Source of the DNA: Chionis minor
Taxonomy: Eukaryota; Chordata; Aves; Charadriiformes; Chionididae
DNA: 64,000 bases
NCBI GenBank assembly: GCA_013398295.1
Contig: VZSF01008218.1
Span: forward strand, 465,052-529,051
Direction: 5' to 3'
Shown: positions 1-14,485 of the stretch, in pieces
Layout: each line of letters begins with the position of its first letter
How positions within the stretch are numbered: the stretch's first letter is position 1
Translations under genes and position numbers: made by a program
The notes under the pieces: model-generated
Told to the model about the DNA's origin: nothing
The model's input: the letters and a program-made list of their open reading frames with translations, nothing else
Databases searched by the model: none

Positions 1-332
1 CAATTACTGTAAGACAATGTTCTATTATATCAAACATTAATGTAAAATAGACTCGTGAACTAAACCCCAATGAAAAATTCATAAAGAGTTCAATGAAATG
101 GCAGACAATGCCTCTTAAGTCACAGTGTTACTGCAGCTTTGAAGATCTAAAGATATAGGGAAAACAAGGTTTATAAGGATAGATATTATAATTAATTAGG
201 CAAGCTAATAGAGATGGAAAAACAATCTTTCGGGGTTACAGGAAGAGCAGCTTTATTGTATTTTTCCAAAATGCAATGAGGACTTTAAAAAAAAAACAAA
301 TTAGCAGAAGAACAGAACAACAGAGCTGTTAC
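1..332 (-). other. KCNMA1: 5' part of the intron after the last exon in the window
   Basis: Starts with the donor gtaaca of the exon ending at 333 and is cut by the window edge. Nothing else is seen in it. Confidence 0.8.
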
Positions 333-438
333 CTTTACTCTTGCCAGGTCATGGGGATTAAGGACTGAACCCTGATAAAATTCCACCTGAGTGAAGTGTC
401 GTTTAAAAAGAGCTTCCAGCTCAAGGTTAGGGGAGATA
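333..438 (-). CDS. KCNMA1: KCNMA1 exon: RCK1 continuation
   Basis: A 106-nt exon with acceptor tcccgatgcag and donor gtaaca. The first T completes Asn380. Then 35 codons begin [15 protein letters not shown] and end NPHDLARVK, residues 381-415. It carries Glu399, the second RCK1 Mg2+ ligand, and His394, another residue tied to proton sensing. It ends in phase 0. The next exon of the family, expected to begin IESADACL, is not in the 332 bases to the left edge. The sequence matches the mammalian protein throughout. Confidence 0.96.
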
Positions 439-2486
<2,048 letters not shown>

Positions 2487-5086
2487 TCAGAGTTACTCTT
2501 GCAAAGAAGTTAAAACAAGCAAGATGGCAAAGGAGGAAATGATGATTTATTGGCAAAAAAAAAAAAGCATATTAGTCTCCTCTTGATGTTTCTCTAGATC
2601 CTATTCCATGAAGTCAGAGAACAAAAAACATCAGCTGCAAAAGATGCTTTGCAATTGCAAATACATATACACTCTCACTTGCAAAGACTACTATCAACAA
2701 ACCATTTGCCCAAGTTGTATTACACATTTAACAATAAGTGGCACCTTTTTTATATACGTTCATACACTATATTAACCAGCCCCTTTCAAAGTCATATTTC
2801 TTTATTTTAGACGCCTTTCTCCATATTTTTACCTCCTATACTGAGATTTACTGTTCAAATTTTTGCTTTACGACATAATGAGACAGCAAATCTACCTAAA
2901 ATGATTCGATATTTTTCCATGGTTGAAAGCAGACACTTATGCCAATGAAGGCAGCGCAAAGCTTGCCAGTTATAGACCATAAGCAGTAGAAAAGTAATCT
3001 TCTTCATACTGTAACTCCTACAAGGAGAGCACTTTCCAATAAGAAATCATTATTTATTGCACCACTGCAACATCGCTTAGAAAATCAAAGTTTGCGCAGA
3101 TTGTGATGTCACAAAGGTTCCGACTGCTCTACAGTTCCATTAATAGACGTATCTGAGCACGTAAGACGGAGACACAATATACACCTACACAGACATTCTT
3201 AACTTCTTAAATTCTGACAGGCTGAAGAAAAGGCCTAGGAAATTGCACTCTTCCTGACTTAAGGGATCTTTGCTCCTTTATTATTGTAAAGTCCAAAAAT
3301 TTGTGATTAGAATATCGTCTCACAATTTCCTTCACGGAACAAACTCAACTGCAGCTTTCATTACTGTTGTGGGTTTAAGACAGATGGTGACTTTGATATG
3401 CCTATTGCTAACACTTTCAATTATCCCATCGCTCACAGAAGACAGGAAGAGGGACAAGGTGGCATAGATACCATGCCTGAACTAACAGAAAGTCAAGGTC
3501 ATTACAGTCACACAGTCTAGGCACAAATGCTACAAATGCCCAATTTCACAAACTTCTTTGGCGCTTGAGCCGCCAAATGTGAAGCAAAGTAATTCCGTGG
3601 GAAAGAAGCAGACCATCCAGATCTCACCTACTTCATAACTGTTCTGCAGAAAACTCAGTAAAGCAGAAACTTCATTGGCTGGAAACAACAAATAATAGGT
3701 GGCGGCAACTATTACTTATCTAATGGGCTACACTAGGAGGCTGTTCTTGCTTCTTAATTTGATGCGTGATAAAATGTGTGTGAAAAGCACATAGAACTCA
3801 TTGGAAAAAGGACAATTCTGCAGTACAAAGAATAAATCAGTAACACGCATCATGCAGGGAATAATTTCACTATCATGTACTGTCACTTTTGCAGGAGTTC
3901 ATATGGTCACTAGAAAAGCAAAACACAGTAAACTATTCTACCAGTCCAGCACACCTTATGATATTGATCTACTATTACCACTTTTATAAATAGCATAGCA
4001 CAGAGTTTTCAAGCTTTATTTAGAAATACGATAAACTCAGACGCTCCTTTTGCATGAGTTCTTAGTGACATCACCAGGACTCAGACGTAATTTTAGAAAT
4101 AGCAGCAGTCAAAAACCTCAACGGTTTCATTCTTTTTAACAGGCAAGAAATACGTGTTTACATGAGACTCTTACCATGCTGTTTTTATTTAACATAGGAC
4201 TCAATGCTACAAACTTTTATTGCTAAACCAGCTATCCAGAGTGTCTGCTTTGGTTTCAGTAAGATTTTGCTCTGTTTTAACCTAAGTTTTTGGTGCAGCA
4301 AGTGTAGAGAGCACCGAGTTCTTGGACTGTAGACATTTAAAAACACAAAAATCCCTGAGTTAAAGCTTTCCTGTTTTATGAGGTGGTAAGCGCAATATCA
4401 GAAAACAAGACATAAAATATATTAGCTCATTCTTTTTCGGTGCAAGGGATCCTTCAGGCGTTTCCTGTGGGACCTTTGCAGCTTGGCAGAGTTTGCAGCA
4501 GCCTCCGTATTGGCTAAAAAGGTGAATATATATTCCCCTTTGGAAGCACTTTTCCTCAGTTTCCCCAGTGGTCAATTGCCTGAGCTGCCAGCGCTGTGTG
4601 CGCGTGCATTATTGCCTGCACAGGTAGGTCAGGGTAATAGCCTTCAACACAGACACGTAAAATAAGATTTCAAGCACTAGGATTCACTCTCCATCAAATG
4701 AATGAATGTCCATCCAATATATCAATGTAAATGGAAACCCTCAAGAACGTTCAGATGCTGACGAGACGTTTAAAACCTGAGCGGTTTACTAGCTCTACAT
4801 TCTGAACAGTTATTTTTAGTAATCGAAATAATTTCTTCTTGTAGGCACCTGTTTTGTACAGATCCTGTGTTGTTAGCTTTAGCAGTGTCTCTTCCCGAAT
4901 GCTCCTGGGCTACACTGCGTTCCTGCGCAGAAAGTTTACTTCTTTCCCGGGAGATTTCACTTCATGTGGGTTCTTTTCTGTTATTAATTACAGTCCACGT
5001 TTTAAAAATATAGGTAAACTGCAGAGAAAAACTACATGCCAGATAGACTGTGCAACCCAAATTACTCCATTGCCAAAGAAATTTTC

Positions 5087-5190
5087 ATAGGATCATAAGA
5101 TTACTAGAGAATTCAGGTTGGAAAAGACGTTATGTCCTCCAGAAGTTATCTCCTCCAAAAACCTCCTGCTAAAAGCAGATGCATTTGGTA
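5087..5190 (-). mobile_element. old CR1 LINE 3' remnant
   Basis: A degraded match to the CR1 3' end on the minus strand. On the plus strand it shows TCATAGGATCATAAGATTAC, then CAGGTTGGAAAAGAC and CTCCTGCTAAAAGCAG, which line up with typical CR1 3' UTR blocks. The limits are approximate. Confidence 0.55.
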
Positions 5191-5495
5191 CAATTCAATT
5201 CTGTTACGATTCTCATTCAGTAGGGTTTCATAGCAAGCTACTCCAGTGAAAACATTTTGCTATCAAATACTTTCGCATTTGAGCATCCGGATTTATTCTT
5301 TTGGAAGTGTCAGAAGGCATCTGCATCATGGGTTCATTTTAACACTCTGATTTGGGGCTGGACATTATCTGTTCTCTTTGCTGTTCTTACAGTGCAAGAC
5401 AGTGTCCTGAGCAGTGATAACAACAAAGCCTCCTGGTTTTCAAACAATATTTTCTTATGAGATATTTGCCTTAATTTTTTGTTGAAAACTCCCAC

Positions 5496-5496
<1 letters not shown>

Positions 5497-5527
<31 letters not shown>
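5497..5527. repeat. poly(A) run of 31
   Basis: Uninterrupted A on the plus strand, the longest homopolymer in the window. No retroposed gene body is evident upstream of it. Confidence 0.9.
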
Positions 5528-5528
<1 letters not shown>

Positions 5529-8113
5529 AACTCCATTTTAATGAAAACTATATTTTTGCCTAAAAGTAGACGAAATTGAAAACAGATTTCCTGCTTGCCC
5601 AGAGCGAGTTATTAGGTACATTATTTAAGAAAACTTGGAGATCCTATATTGTTCCAATCTGCCCTGTATATGATTTGATGATTTATAACTTCCTCTGTTT
5701 GTTTCAATAACCATTCCCTTCCCATGTACCACTTATTTTCCTCCACGCACTGAGAGTTTAAGTAAAGCCAACATACTGGATATCTTTTGCTTTCAGCTAG
5801 AGATGGTTGGTAGGAAAATACTGTATTAATAATTTTGGGTCAACAGAAATGTCTAACCTCTGCATTAAGGTTCTGTTTATGAAAAACCTCAAAAGTACTA
5901 CAGTATTCAGCTACATTATTACGATTTTCCTTTTTTTTTTTTTTTCATTCTAAAAATGAAACTTAGAAATTCTCTTACAATACTGAAAACGATGATTCAG
6001 GAATTTAGACAATTTTATTGTTGATAAGTATTCAGGAGGACTAAGGTTTCTGTAACGCAGTAGTTATGATTGGTATCATGTATCAGAGGTGAAGCTGGTT
6101 TAATATACCAAAAGGAATCTTTTACAGAGAATCTAAAGCTTATCAGGAGCTGTGTTCTATCAACCAAGAAAGCCAGGCTAACCCATTCTCTCCCATATGT
6201 ACTTACCAGTCTCAAAATTAATTACAGTGACCAAATATGAAAAATTAGTACAGTTCTGCACAGTTGATTTCACAGTGATTTTACACAGTTGAAATTCTCT
6301 ACACTACTTAATTTTATCCCACTCCAGTACTGACATAATGATACATTTGCTAAAAATACACTAACTTCTTATAAACGAAGCAAAAATGGTGACAAAAGGT
6401 CCAAAGCTACCACAGATACGGTCTGAGGAAGAAACGAAATGAAATAAGCAAAAGCTAAAACATCTAAAATTCAAATATAAGATAACTGAGAACATATACT
6501 TAATCCATGTACATAGTACTGTAAATGGAAACAGATCCATTGTGAATAGGATTCTTCAAAAAGGATCTTTGCATGGTTCTTCCTTCAGAGGACACAATAC
6601 GCAAGGCAAATATTTTGCCTGTTTATTTTGAGAGAAATTATATCCATTTTATTGGAACAAGTATAAAGAACTTGAAAAAACTCCCTCTAACTAGCCTGTC
6701 ATAATAAATCAAAGATAATAAATACAAAATTCTGTTCAGCATTCAGTTGAATACATGGTGTTCACTTGTCAAGTAACTAAATAAAGTGTGGCACATATTG
6801 ATCTAGATGTCTCTATAAAGCTATAATATTTATATCAAATACATATGCTCAAAGCTCTTTATGGTCTTTCTGCTTAGTGTTCTGATCATGCCTGTATCTA
6901 TCAACCATCTAAATTCTTTCTTTGCATACCAGTAGCAGGCTGTTGTGGTTGAAGTAAACACTAAAGCCAAACCAGTTCTCCTGAAGAAAGTATGGCTCTC
7001 ACTTTTCCTTACTAGGAAAAGTCAATAAATGTCAACAGAGACTGTACATACGGGCATCTTACTTATCTATTAGTGGAATGCATTCTTTAAATTTACCAGT
7101 TTACAATACGTTTCTAGCTGTTTGTGCTTTTTATGATTTCCCTAACATTATTCAGGATTCTATTAATTCCGTTCAATTAAGTGAAAACTTTAAGCACGTG
7201 CTTATGTGTTTCTCTCTCATTTGGTTAAACACATACTTTATTTTAAAATAAACTCTGTTCTCAGATTAATATAGACAGAGTAACAGGTGCTGTACAGGCA
7301 TGATTTCATGTTTTTCTCTTTTTTCACAGAAGACTTGAACCCAACGATGGTCCTCTAGGGACCACTTAATTTAGCCAATGTGTATAGTGAACCAGAACAA
7401 TATGTTACAATATTTTCAACATTAAAAAACCCTCACTTATGTATTGCCAAAAAGTGAGAACCACTCAACTAGAAGGGACACTTGTGGACCAAAAAAAGAC
7501 ACACCAGGCTGGTTTTTAAAAAATAACTCTAGCAGGTACGAAACTAAAAAGCGTTACTCCCAAACTTGCCTTTTTTGCATTAGCCATTCATATCTGTGAA
7601 CACAGAGATCTGAAATCAAGACATTATATTTTTTTAAAAACTCAACTGTAAACTCTCTATTTTCTCGCTCTAATTCTCACATCAAGCTCTAGAATTCTTC
7701 TAGTACAAAGGAGACAAGTCAAAAATGTTCAGGGATACAGCAAATTGTCTGTCAAGTGTGTAAAACCCAGCAACTTTATTTAACATTTGTTCTCCTTCAC
7801 CTGTTTGTTAGCAAGTAGATTTTCATTATTCTCTTTACTCCTGGATTACAAATGTCAAAAGTGTTGAAGTTACCAAGAAGGCAAAAGCACTGACTTTCAA
7901 ATACGTATCAACGTTAAATGTATAAAAGAATATGACCACACTGTGAGTGGAGATGTGATTGCAGTATGTGAGAACGTGTCTGAGCTACCTTTAATTTCGG
8001 TAAATTGGGCCTGATAGCTTCAGCTGCCAACTACTTAGGAACCAGAGCAAACTCGTACAGCCTGTACTGAAGCTGCTGTGATTAATTCTGACAGAAACTA
8101 TTTGTTCTTTCCA

Positions 8114-8140
8114 ATAGGTTCCATGCTCTTTGGAACCTAT
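8114..8140. repeat. 10-bp perfect stem-loop
   Basis: ATAGGTTCCA (8114-8123) and TGGAACCTAT (8131-8140) pair perfectly around a 7-nt loop. There is no T run after it and no known role. Confidence 0.7.
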
Positions 8141-9116
8141 CTTATACTGCGAGTAAAGAAAAAGGAATTAGTTAATATCAGAAAACACTCCGGTAAGAGC
8201 GACATTCACTAGATGGTATACAGTACCAATCACTGGAACAGCACTGGGTCATACATTAGATTGACATAAATGGGAAATCATTAATGTCAGACATTTGAAA
8301 GTTACCTCTGATGCGGATACTAATATCTAAAGTTAAGAATCAGGAAGAATAATTTCAAATTCTCTTAAACACAAAATTGGTAATATGTGAGAACCATACA
8401 GTCACACACGAGACTAATTAGTTGTGTGTTACTATGAAACTATGTAAGGGGAATTAATACAAGCCCAGGTTTCAGTCTTGCTCAGTGAATATTGGTGGTG
8501 TGTCACTGGCAACGTTTAAATATTAGAAATTGTTTCTGAAGCACACAGAAATAGTACAGAAGAATTCACTTATAGGGGTCCTCAAATATTTTATGCCCAC
8601 CTAAGCGAGATTTCTACTAGAGAACAGGCCAATAGAGTGCATTTCAGATGCTTTAATCCTGGATAAATAGCACACTCCGTTGTTTAAACTGCATATTAGA
8701 GCTTGCATCTAAGTCTGTTTGCAATAGCATGCTATCTGTCGTGATTCCTTGTGAGCTGCTTTGTTTTATTTCAACTTCCTTGCTCACTTACAGCTAAATG
8801 AGTTTATCTTACATTTTTATGATCTAAGGAATTGCGCAATGCTTGTTTATAAAGCAAGTTAAGAAATAAAAGTTAGTATTCTTTGCTTGCTGCATACCTC
8901 TGAAAGTGCAATAATAAGAAGAAAGCACAGTGATTTGTTCCTGCCACAGTCTGGATTTGTTAAGATCCCTCCACTGTAGCTTAAAGGACAGGACAGATAT
9001 TCATCCTTTCATTCAACCTCGATGGTAATATTATCCAGAGTATTTCTGCTTTCATAAAGAAAATACCACTACATTTAGACGCAGCAGCACAGCTCTATCA
9101 CCACAAGAAATGTGAC

Positions 9117-9211
9117 TCGGTCTAGTAGAAGGTGTCCCTGTCCATGGCAGGGCGTTGGAACTAGATGATCTTTAAGGTCCGTTCCAACCCAAACCATTCT
9201 AGGATTCTATG
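9117..9211 (+). mobile_element. CR1 LINE 3' terminal fragment
   Basis: About 95 bp of CR1 3' UTR: GGTGTCCCTGTCCATGGCAG, then GGAACTAGATGATCTTTAAG and the terminal TTCTAGGATTCTATGA. Only the 3' end is present, a common form of truncated CR1 insertion. Confidence 0.85.
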
Positions 9212-11595
9212 AATAATTTAATATAAACAGAAGTAAAAACTGTTAAATGCTATGGTATGCATAAGGAGTCCATACTAGTAAGCTTACAGTAAAATGCAGG
9301 AGTAACCCACATCTCCAGCATTAGCACCTCCATCGCCAAGAGACCTTAATCTACTGCTCTAGTCCCTCCAAACCCTGGGTTTCCTTCTTATACTATTTTG
9401 TGCAGCAGATACCCGACACGAGATACCCTGTTATTACTTGTTAAATCAACTGAAAATATTTTCCCTTAAATAAGTTGCTTTCTATGTTCCCAGCATTAGT
9501 AATTTTCAAATTGCTTCATGCACTTTTTAAATGCTCAACGAGTCAAAAAAATAACTAAATCCTTTGTAAGCAATGCAGGACTTAGCAGTCTTTAAGATTT
9601 TTGAGCATTTCATTCGTGACCGGAGCCAATGCATTTCTTTCCATAGAAATCACCCCAAAACGTCACGAGTAATTTTCTGCAACAGAATCTGAGTGAAAAC
9701 AAAAGGTCATAATTCACTAAAACTTGCTGATTAATGCACCACTTCTGCCACCTCACATTGCACTGCTTCAAATGTCCACACCTAAAGTCACGGCCTATGT
9801 ATTTTGTAGAATATGGTAGGATCAGCAGATTTATAAACCACACTCAGTCTTTCTTGGGTGAAAATTTGGAAGCAACGACTGCTATTTTGATGTGAAAACC
9901 AAAAGTTTATTTTAAAGTTTAGGCAGAGAGAAGGAAAAACTGGAATTTTTGTAATTCTAACGAGAAATACAAAATTATGTTGTTATTGTAGGAATGGAAC
10001 ATGATTTGAGGCCTAGAATACACATTTAAGTTATAATATCCTTAAATGTCCTCTCCCACATTTTCTTTCTTGCTTTCATAAGAACGGATATTGTTTAATA
10101 AGCACGCAAAATCTAAAAAAAGTTTGTCCTATTAGTTCTATCTGTCAGACTATTCAACACTCATCACATTTTCTGTATCACTAAGTGAGACTTCATTTGA
10201 AACAGTGGGATTAGAAGAATGGCTAGCAGATGGGAAATAGAGACACCCCTGGGGATCATAATGCAATTCATGTCACATTCTCTTATTACATTCTCATCCC
10301 ACTGGAAAATAATATCTTATGTATTGTAACAAATTATTTAATATAATAATCTAATGTCACTTTCTTTGGATCTATGCCTCTCATTACTGCAGCAAATGGA
10401 CCTTTGCCAAAGTATTTGGATAATCCCTGAACATTTTTTTCTACTTTTTAATCAAATTCGAATGTCTAATGAGTCCAAGATGGCCTGTCAACTTCAATTA
10501 TCTGTTTGTCTTTCTGTTTACCATATCTATCTGTCTACAGTTTTTATTTTTCTCTGTGAAGTTTAGTTATTGAATCCCATGTTTCCTTCTGGAAGGAATC
10601 TCTAACAGATGATTCTTCCTGTTGATATGTTGATGATTTGTTAATTTACGGCTTTGTAAATTTTAGAAATCTGAAGAAATCTCTGGGAAGCAGAGTAGAC
10701 CATGAGAGAAGAGAAACAAGAGGTTTTACTAGCTTACCCAGTAAAGAACTGTGATTTCATTAAAATACAATTTTTAATCTTGTATTTTAACTACAGTAAT
10801 GCCTCTGGATTTTTTTTTTTTTTTAAATCTTTTGAATATTTAACGAAGTTTAGCATAAATATTTACTATTGGGACAAGATAAGCACTTTATATGTACACA
10901 TACATGTATATAAAATAATAATAATCCCTATAATCTCTTTCTCTGCCAGTATCTATTCATGTGAAGCTATGGTCTGCTTGCCATCCTTGTAGTTTCCATT
11001 GGATTTGATAAGTTTCACACGAAAAAAGCAAAAATAATTTAGTTTATGGAATTAAAAGTTAATAATTCAATGTAAAGAACAGACAGAAAAAAATCATTAA
11101 GTTATGCAGTCTCTCTTTCAGTCCATCAGTTTAAAAATGTTCTTTCCATATGCTCTCGAGAGCTTTGTGCAGGCTGATTTACAATATCCCAATGTCTTCA
11201 ACTGGAAAATATTTCACAGAATTAAAATCCAGTCTGATCATATGAACAAACGAAACTGCTGAATAAAAGCAATCTTGATTCTCAAGTAAATGAGAAAATG
11301 CAGAATAAAAGATTAATTATAAATTAATAGAGGTAAAACAGCTGTGGATCTCAAGCAAATCTCAGACAAGACCTGAGTAATAACCTTATAAATAAATAAA
11401 CAAACCTTTATTTGTGTGGGTGGAGCTTAAAAGAAATAACACAGATGATCTTTTAAGTCCTATTTTGGCTAGGACTGAATGTGTAAGTTCCAAATATCAC
11501 AAAAAGAGTGCAACAGCACTCTACTTATCTTACAGCACAGAACTCTACTTATCTAAACCCAAGAATTTCTTGAAGAAAATCCCTGTCACATAAGA

Positions 11596-12525
11596 CATAG
11601 AATCAGGGGTTAGAAGGGAACTCTGGAGATCATCTAGTCAAACTCCCCTGCCAGAGCAGGGTCACCTACAGCAGGTTGCACAGGATCACACCTAGGCGGG
11701 TTTGAAATGTCTCCAGAGTTGGAGACTCCACCATCTCCCTGGGCAGCCTCTTCCAGTGCTCCGTCACCCTCAAAGTAAAGAGGTTCCTCCTCGTGTTTAG
11801 GTAGAACGTCCTATATTCAAGTTTGTGCCCATTACCTCTTTTCCTGTCACTGGGCACCACTGAAAAAAGACTGGCCCCCTCCTCCTGGCAGTCTCTGCTC
11901 TTCTCTAGACTAAAAAGACCCAAGTTCTTCAGCCGTTCCTCCTAAGAAAGATGCTCCAGCCCCCTAATCATCTTCGTGGCCCTTCGCTGTACGCTCTCCA
12001 GCAGCTCCCTGCCCTTCTTGAATCAGGGAGCCCAGACTGGACACAGAACTCCAGATACGGCCCCACCAGGGCAGAGTAAAGGGGAAGGATGATGACCTCC
12101 CTCGACCTGCTTGCTACCCTCCTCTTGATGCACCCCAGGATGCCTCTGGCCTTCTTGGCCACGAGGGCACATTGCTGGCTCATGGTCATCCTGTTGTCCA
12201 CCAAGACTCCCAGGTCCCTCTCTGCACAGCTGCTTTCCAGCAGGTCAGCCCCCAGCCTGTGCTGGTGGATGGGGTTATTTGTAGCCAGGTGCAGGACCCT
12301 ACATTTGCCTTTGTTGAATTTCATAAGGTTTCTCTCTGCCCAACTCTCCAGCCTGGCCGGGTCACGATGAATGGCAGCTCAGCCTTCCGTTGTTTCAGCC
12401 GCTCCTCCCAGTTTTGTGTCATCAGCAAACTTGCTGATGGGACACTCCATCCCTTCATCCAGGCCATTGATGAATACATGGAACAGGACTGGAATGAATA
12501 TATTGAACTGGACTTAAAGCCTAAA
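11596..12525 (-). mobile_element. CR1 LINE fragment, reverse transcriptase end and 3' UTR
   Basis: A 5'-truncated CR1 non-LTR retrotransposon of about 0.93 kb on the minus strand. Its translation shows the reverse-transcriptase box as SKFADDTKLGG near 12390-12430, then a stretch reading [17 protein letters not shown] to about 11968. After a shift, an open piece [13 protein letters not shown] runs to NLL at 11666. These are typical of the C-terminal part of CR1 ORF2. The 3' end has the avian CR1 form finishing in ATTCTATG at about 11596. Stops and frame changes make it inactive. The 5' limit is approximate. Confidence 0.9.
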
Positions 12526-14459
12526 CTTTATAGTTAAAAGGTTAGTTGGTACATTTCCGAAAATCATCCAAAGCCAAAGTGATCACTACTTCTTCCAGCC
12601 TTCCAGAGGTAGGCACGCATGAACTAACCTGTAGGCTTACTGCTACATTCTACAAAAAAAACCAAAAAAAAAAAAAAAGTCTATCAGCCATGGTGATAGA
12701 GTGGCAGATTCCTTTTAATCCTTCTATGGTACCTCAGTTCAAAAACATCACTTTAAAATGATCCCTTGCATCCTAATTCATGAATTCTACAGATAAGTTA
12801 CAGAAAGAGCCTAGACAGAGGAAGCCAAATCAAAAGCCTTAAAAAGAAAAGACCTAAGTGTTGATAGGGTGTAGGGAACCTGCTACTGCTCTTAAAATTA
12901 TTAAGCAAAATAGCTATGAGGAAATATTATTAATACCCAAGCTATATATCATTTCAGTTTGTAGCCGACGAAAAAAGTGTCAAACAGACAAAAAATAATA
13001 AAACTTCTCCTGGTCACATATATCAAATTACGTATTATTTTCTAAAGTCTGATCTATAGACTTTTCATAATACTGTACTAAAAGGTCAGTTTTCTTTCCT
13101 TCTCCACCCAAGTGCATGTAACATCTAGCTTTTATCTCCAGTATTTTGTATGCAGTATTTTTTCATTACAAACTACTTTATCTGTTCATAACGATACTAG
13201 TTTGTCTCTAACTTACTTTATGCCATGTGAAAATAACTTATTTCAAGTATATGTTTTCATTAATTTCTTAGTGATCTAGCAAGTTTCACAATGTTTTAGT
13301 GAGATATGTCCTACATAATACTGCAGATATTTTTCAATGTGACGACATAACGCTTGGTGAAGAAGCAATTAATAAGAGTTAACCTTCATTATAAATTTGT
13401 CTACTTTTCATTTTAAAAGCATTTTTCATCTTCTGAAAGCATAGACTTGACCCTGTTAAATCTCAGGAAAGCTCTCTCAGGTAGTTTCTAGTCTATTAAT
13501 AATAAAAATATGCCAACTGTTCTACAAAGGAAGTAAGGTACATTGTTACCTACTTCTACAGAAATCAGCAGAACATTGGCCAATATATAGAGAATGTTAT
13601 GTGCAATACCTGCTTTGCAAAAATTATCTCCCAAAACATAAACCTATGTACTACAGAATTCATCCAGGGAAATGCACAGGAAGGAGAAACAGAAGTGACT
13701 GAATTGTTTATGTGAAAGAACAGAAAAACTATGTAGGACTCTACGTCGAAAATATCGCAAACCACCTCACTGTCATCCTAAGATACCTCCTAGCAGTACT
13801 AGAAAATAATCTTTTTACACTTCTGACTGCTTCTCATTCCTGAATTTTATTTTCCCGTTACATCTTAAGTGTGTGTGCATATACATATATATTTTTAATC
13901 TCAACAATTTTCTGTCTTTGTACCTAGAGTCTGGTTTTCTCTGTGTCATCTGTACTTAGCCGTGATTATAGCAAGAAGTAATCATTTGTTCAAACTGAAC
14001 TAAGAAGGTTGCTTTTTTTCTTGTCTACTGACGATCTGATTCTGGTGTATCAGGAAATATAGTACAAAAACTACCGAGTCTTCTGAAGAGCTGATCTGTC
14101 GACAGCAGCAAAATAGCTGTTTAGCACTAATCTCCCTACCTATAGAGCAGATCTCATTGCTTACAAATCTGAAATTCAAGATAAGGATTGTTACCTTTTT
14201 TGGCAATTTTTAATTTTTGCACTAGGTCGTAATCGTGCCAAAGTCTTTACCCTTGTCATTAAATGTGTATGTTTGGTCTCGGTCACATTTTGTATAGATA
14301 CACCGGTGCGCATTTTGGTATACATGCAACAGTAAGTACTGTTGTTTATTTAACAGGTGAAACTTCAAAGACTATAATGAAATCCCTGCTTTGTGTTCTA
14401 TGAGACCTTAGACATCTCTTTACAGGGGTATATTGCAATAATAAAATAAATATAAATTA

Positions 14460-14485
14460 TAAATTTAATTTATAAATTAAATTTA
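14460..14485. repeat. 26-bp perfect A/T palindrome
   Basis: A run containing only A and T equals its own reverse complement from 14460 to 14485, inside a wider A/T-only stretch (about 14438-14491). It is cruciform-prone by sequence. Confidence 0.75.

Noticed and set aside
12089..12537. Overlapping plus-strand frames of 93 and 121 codons
   Set aside because: They are antisense shadows of the minus-strand CR1 copy.
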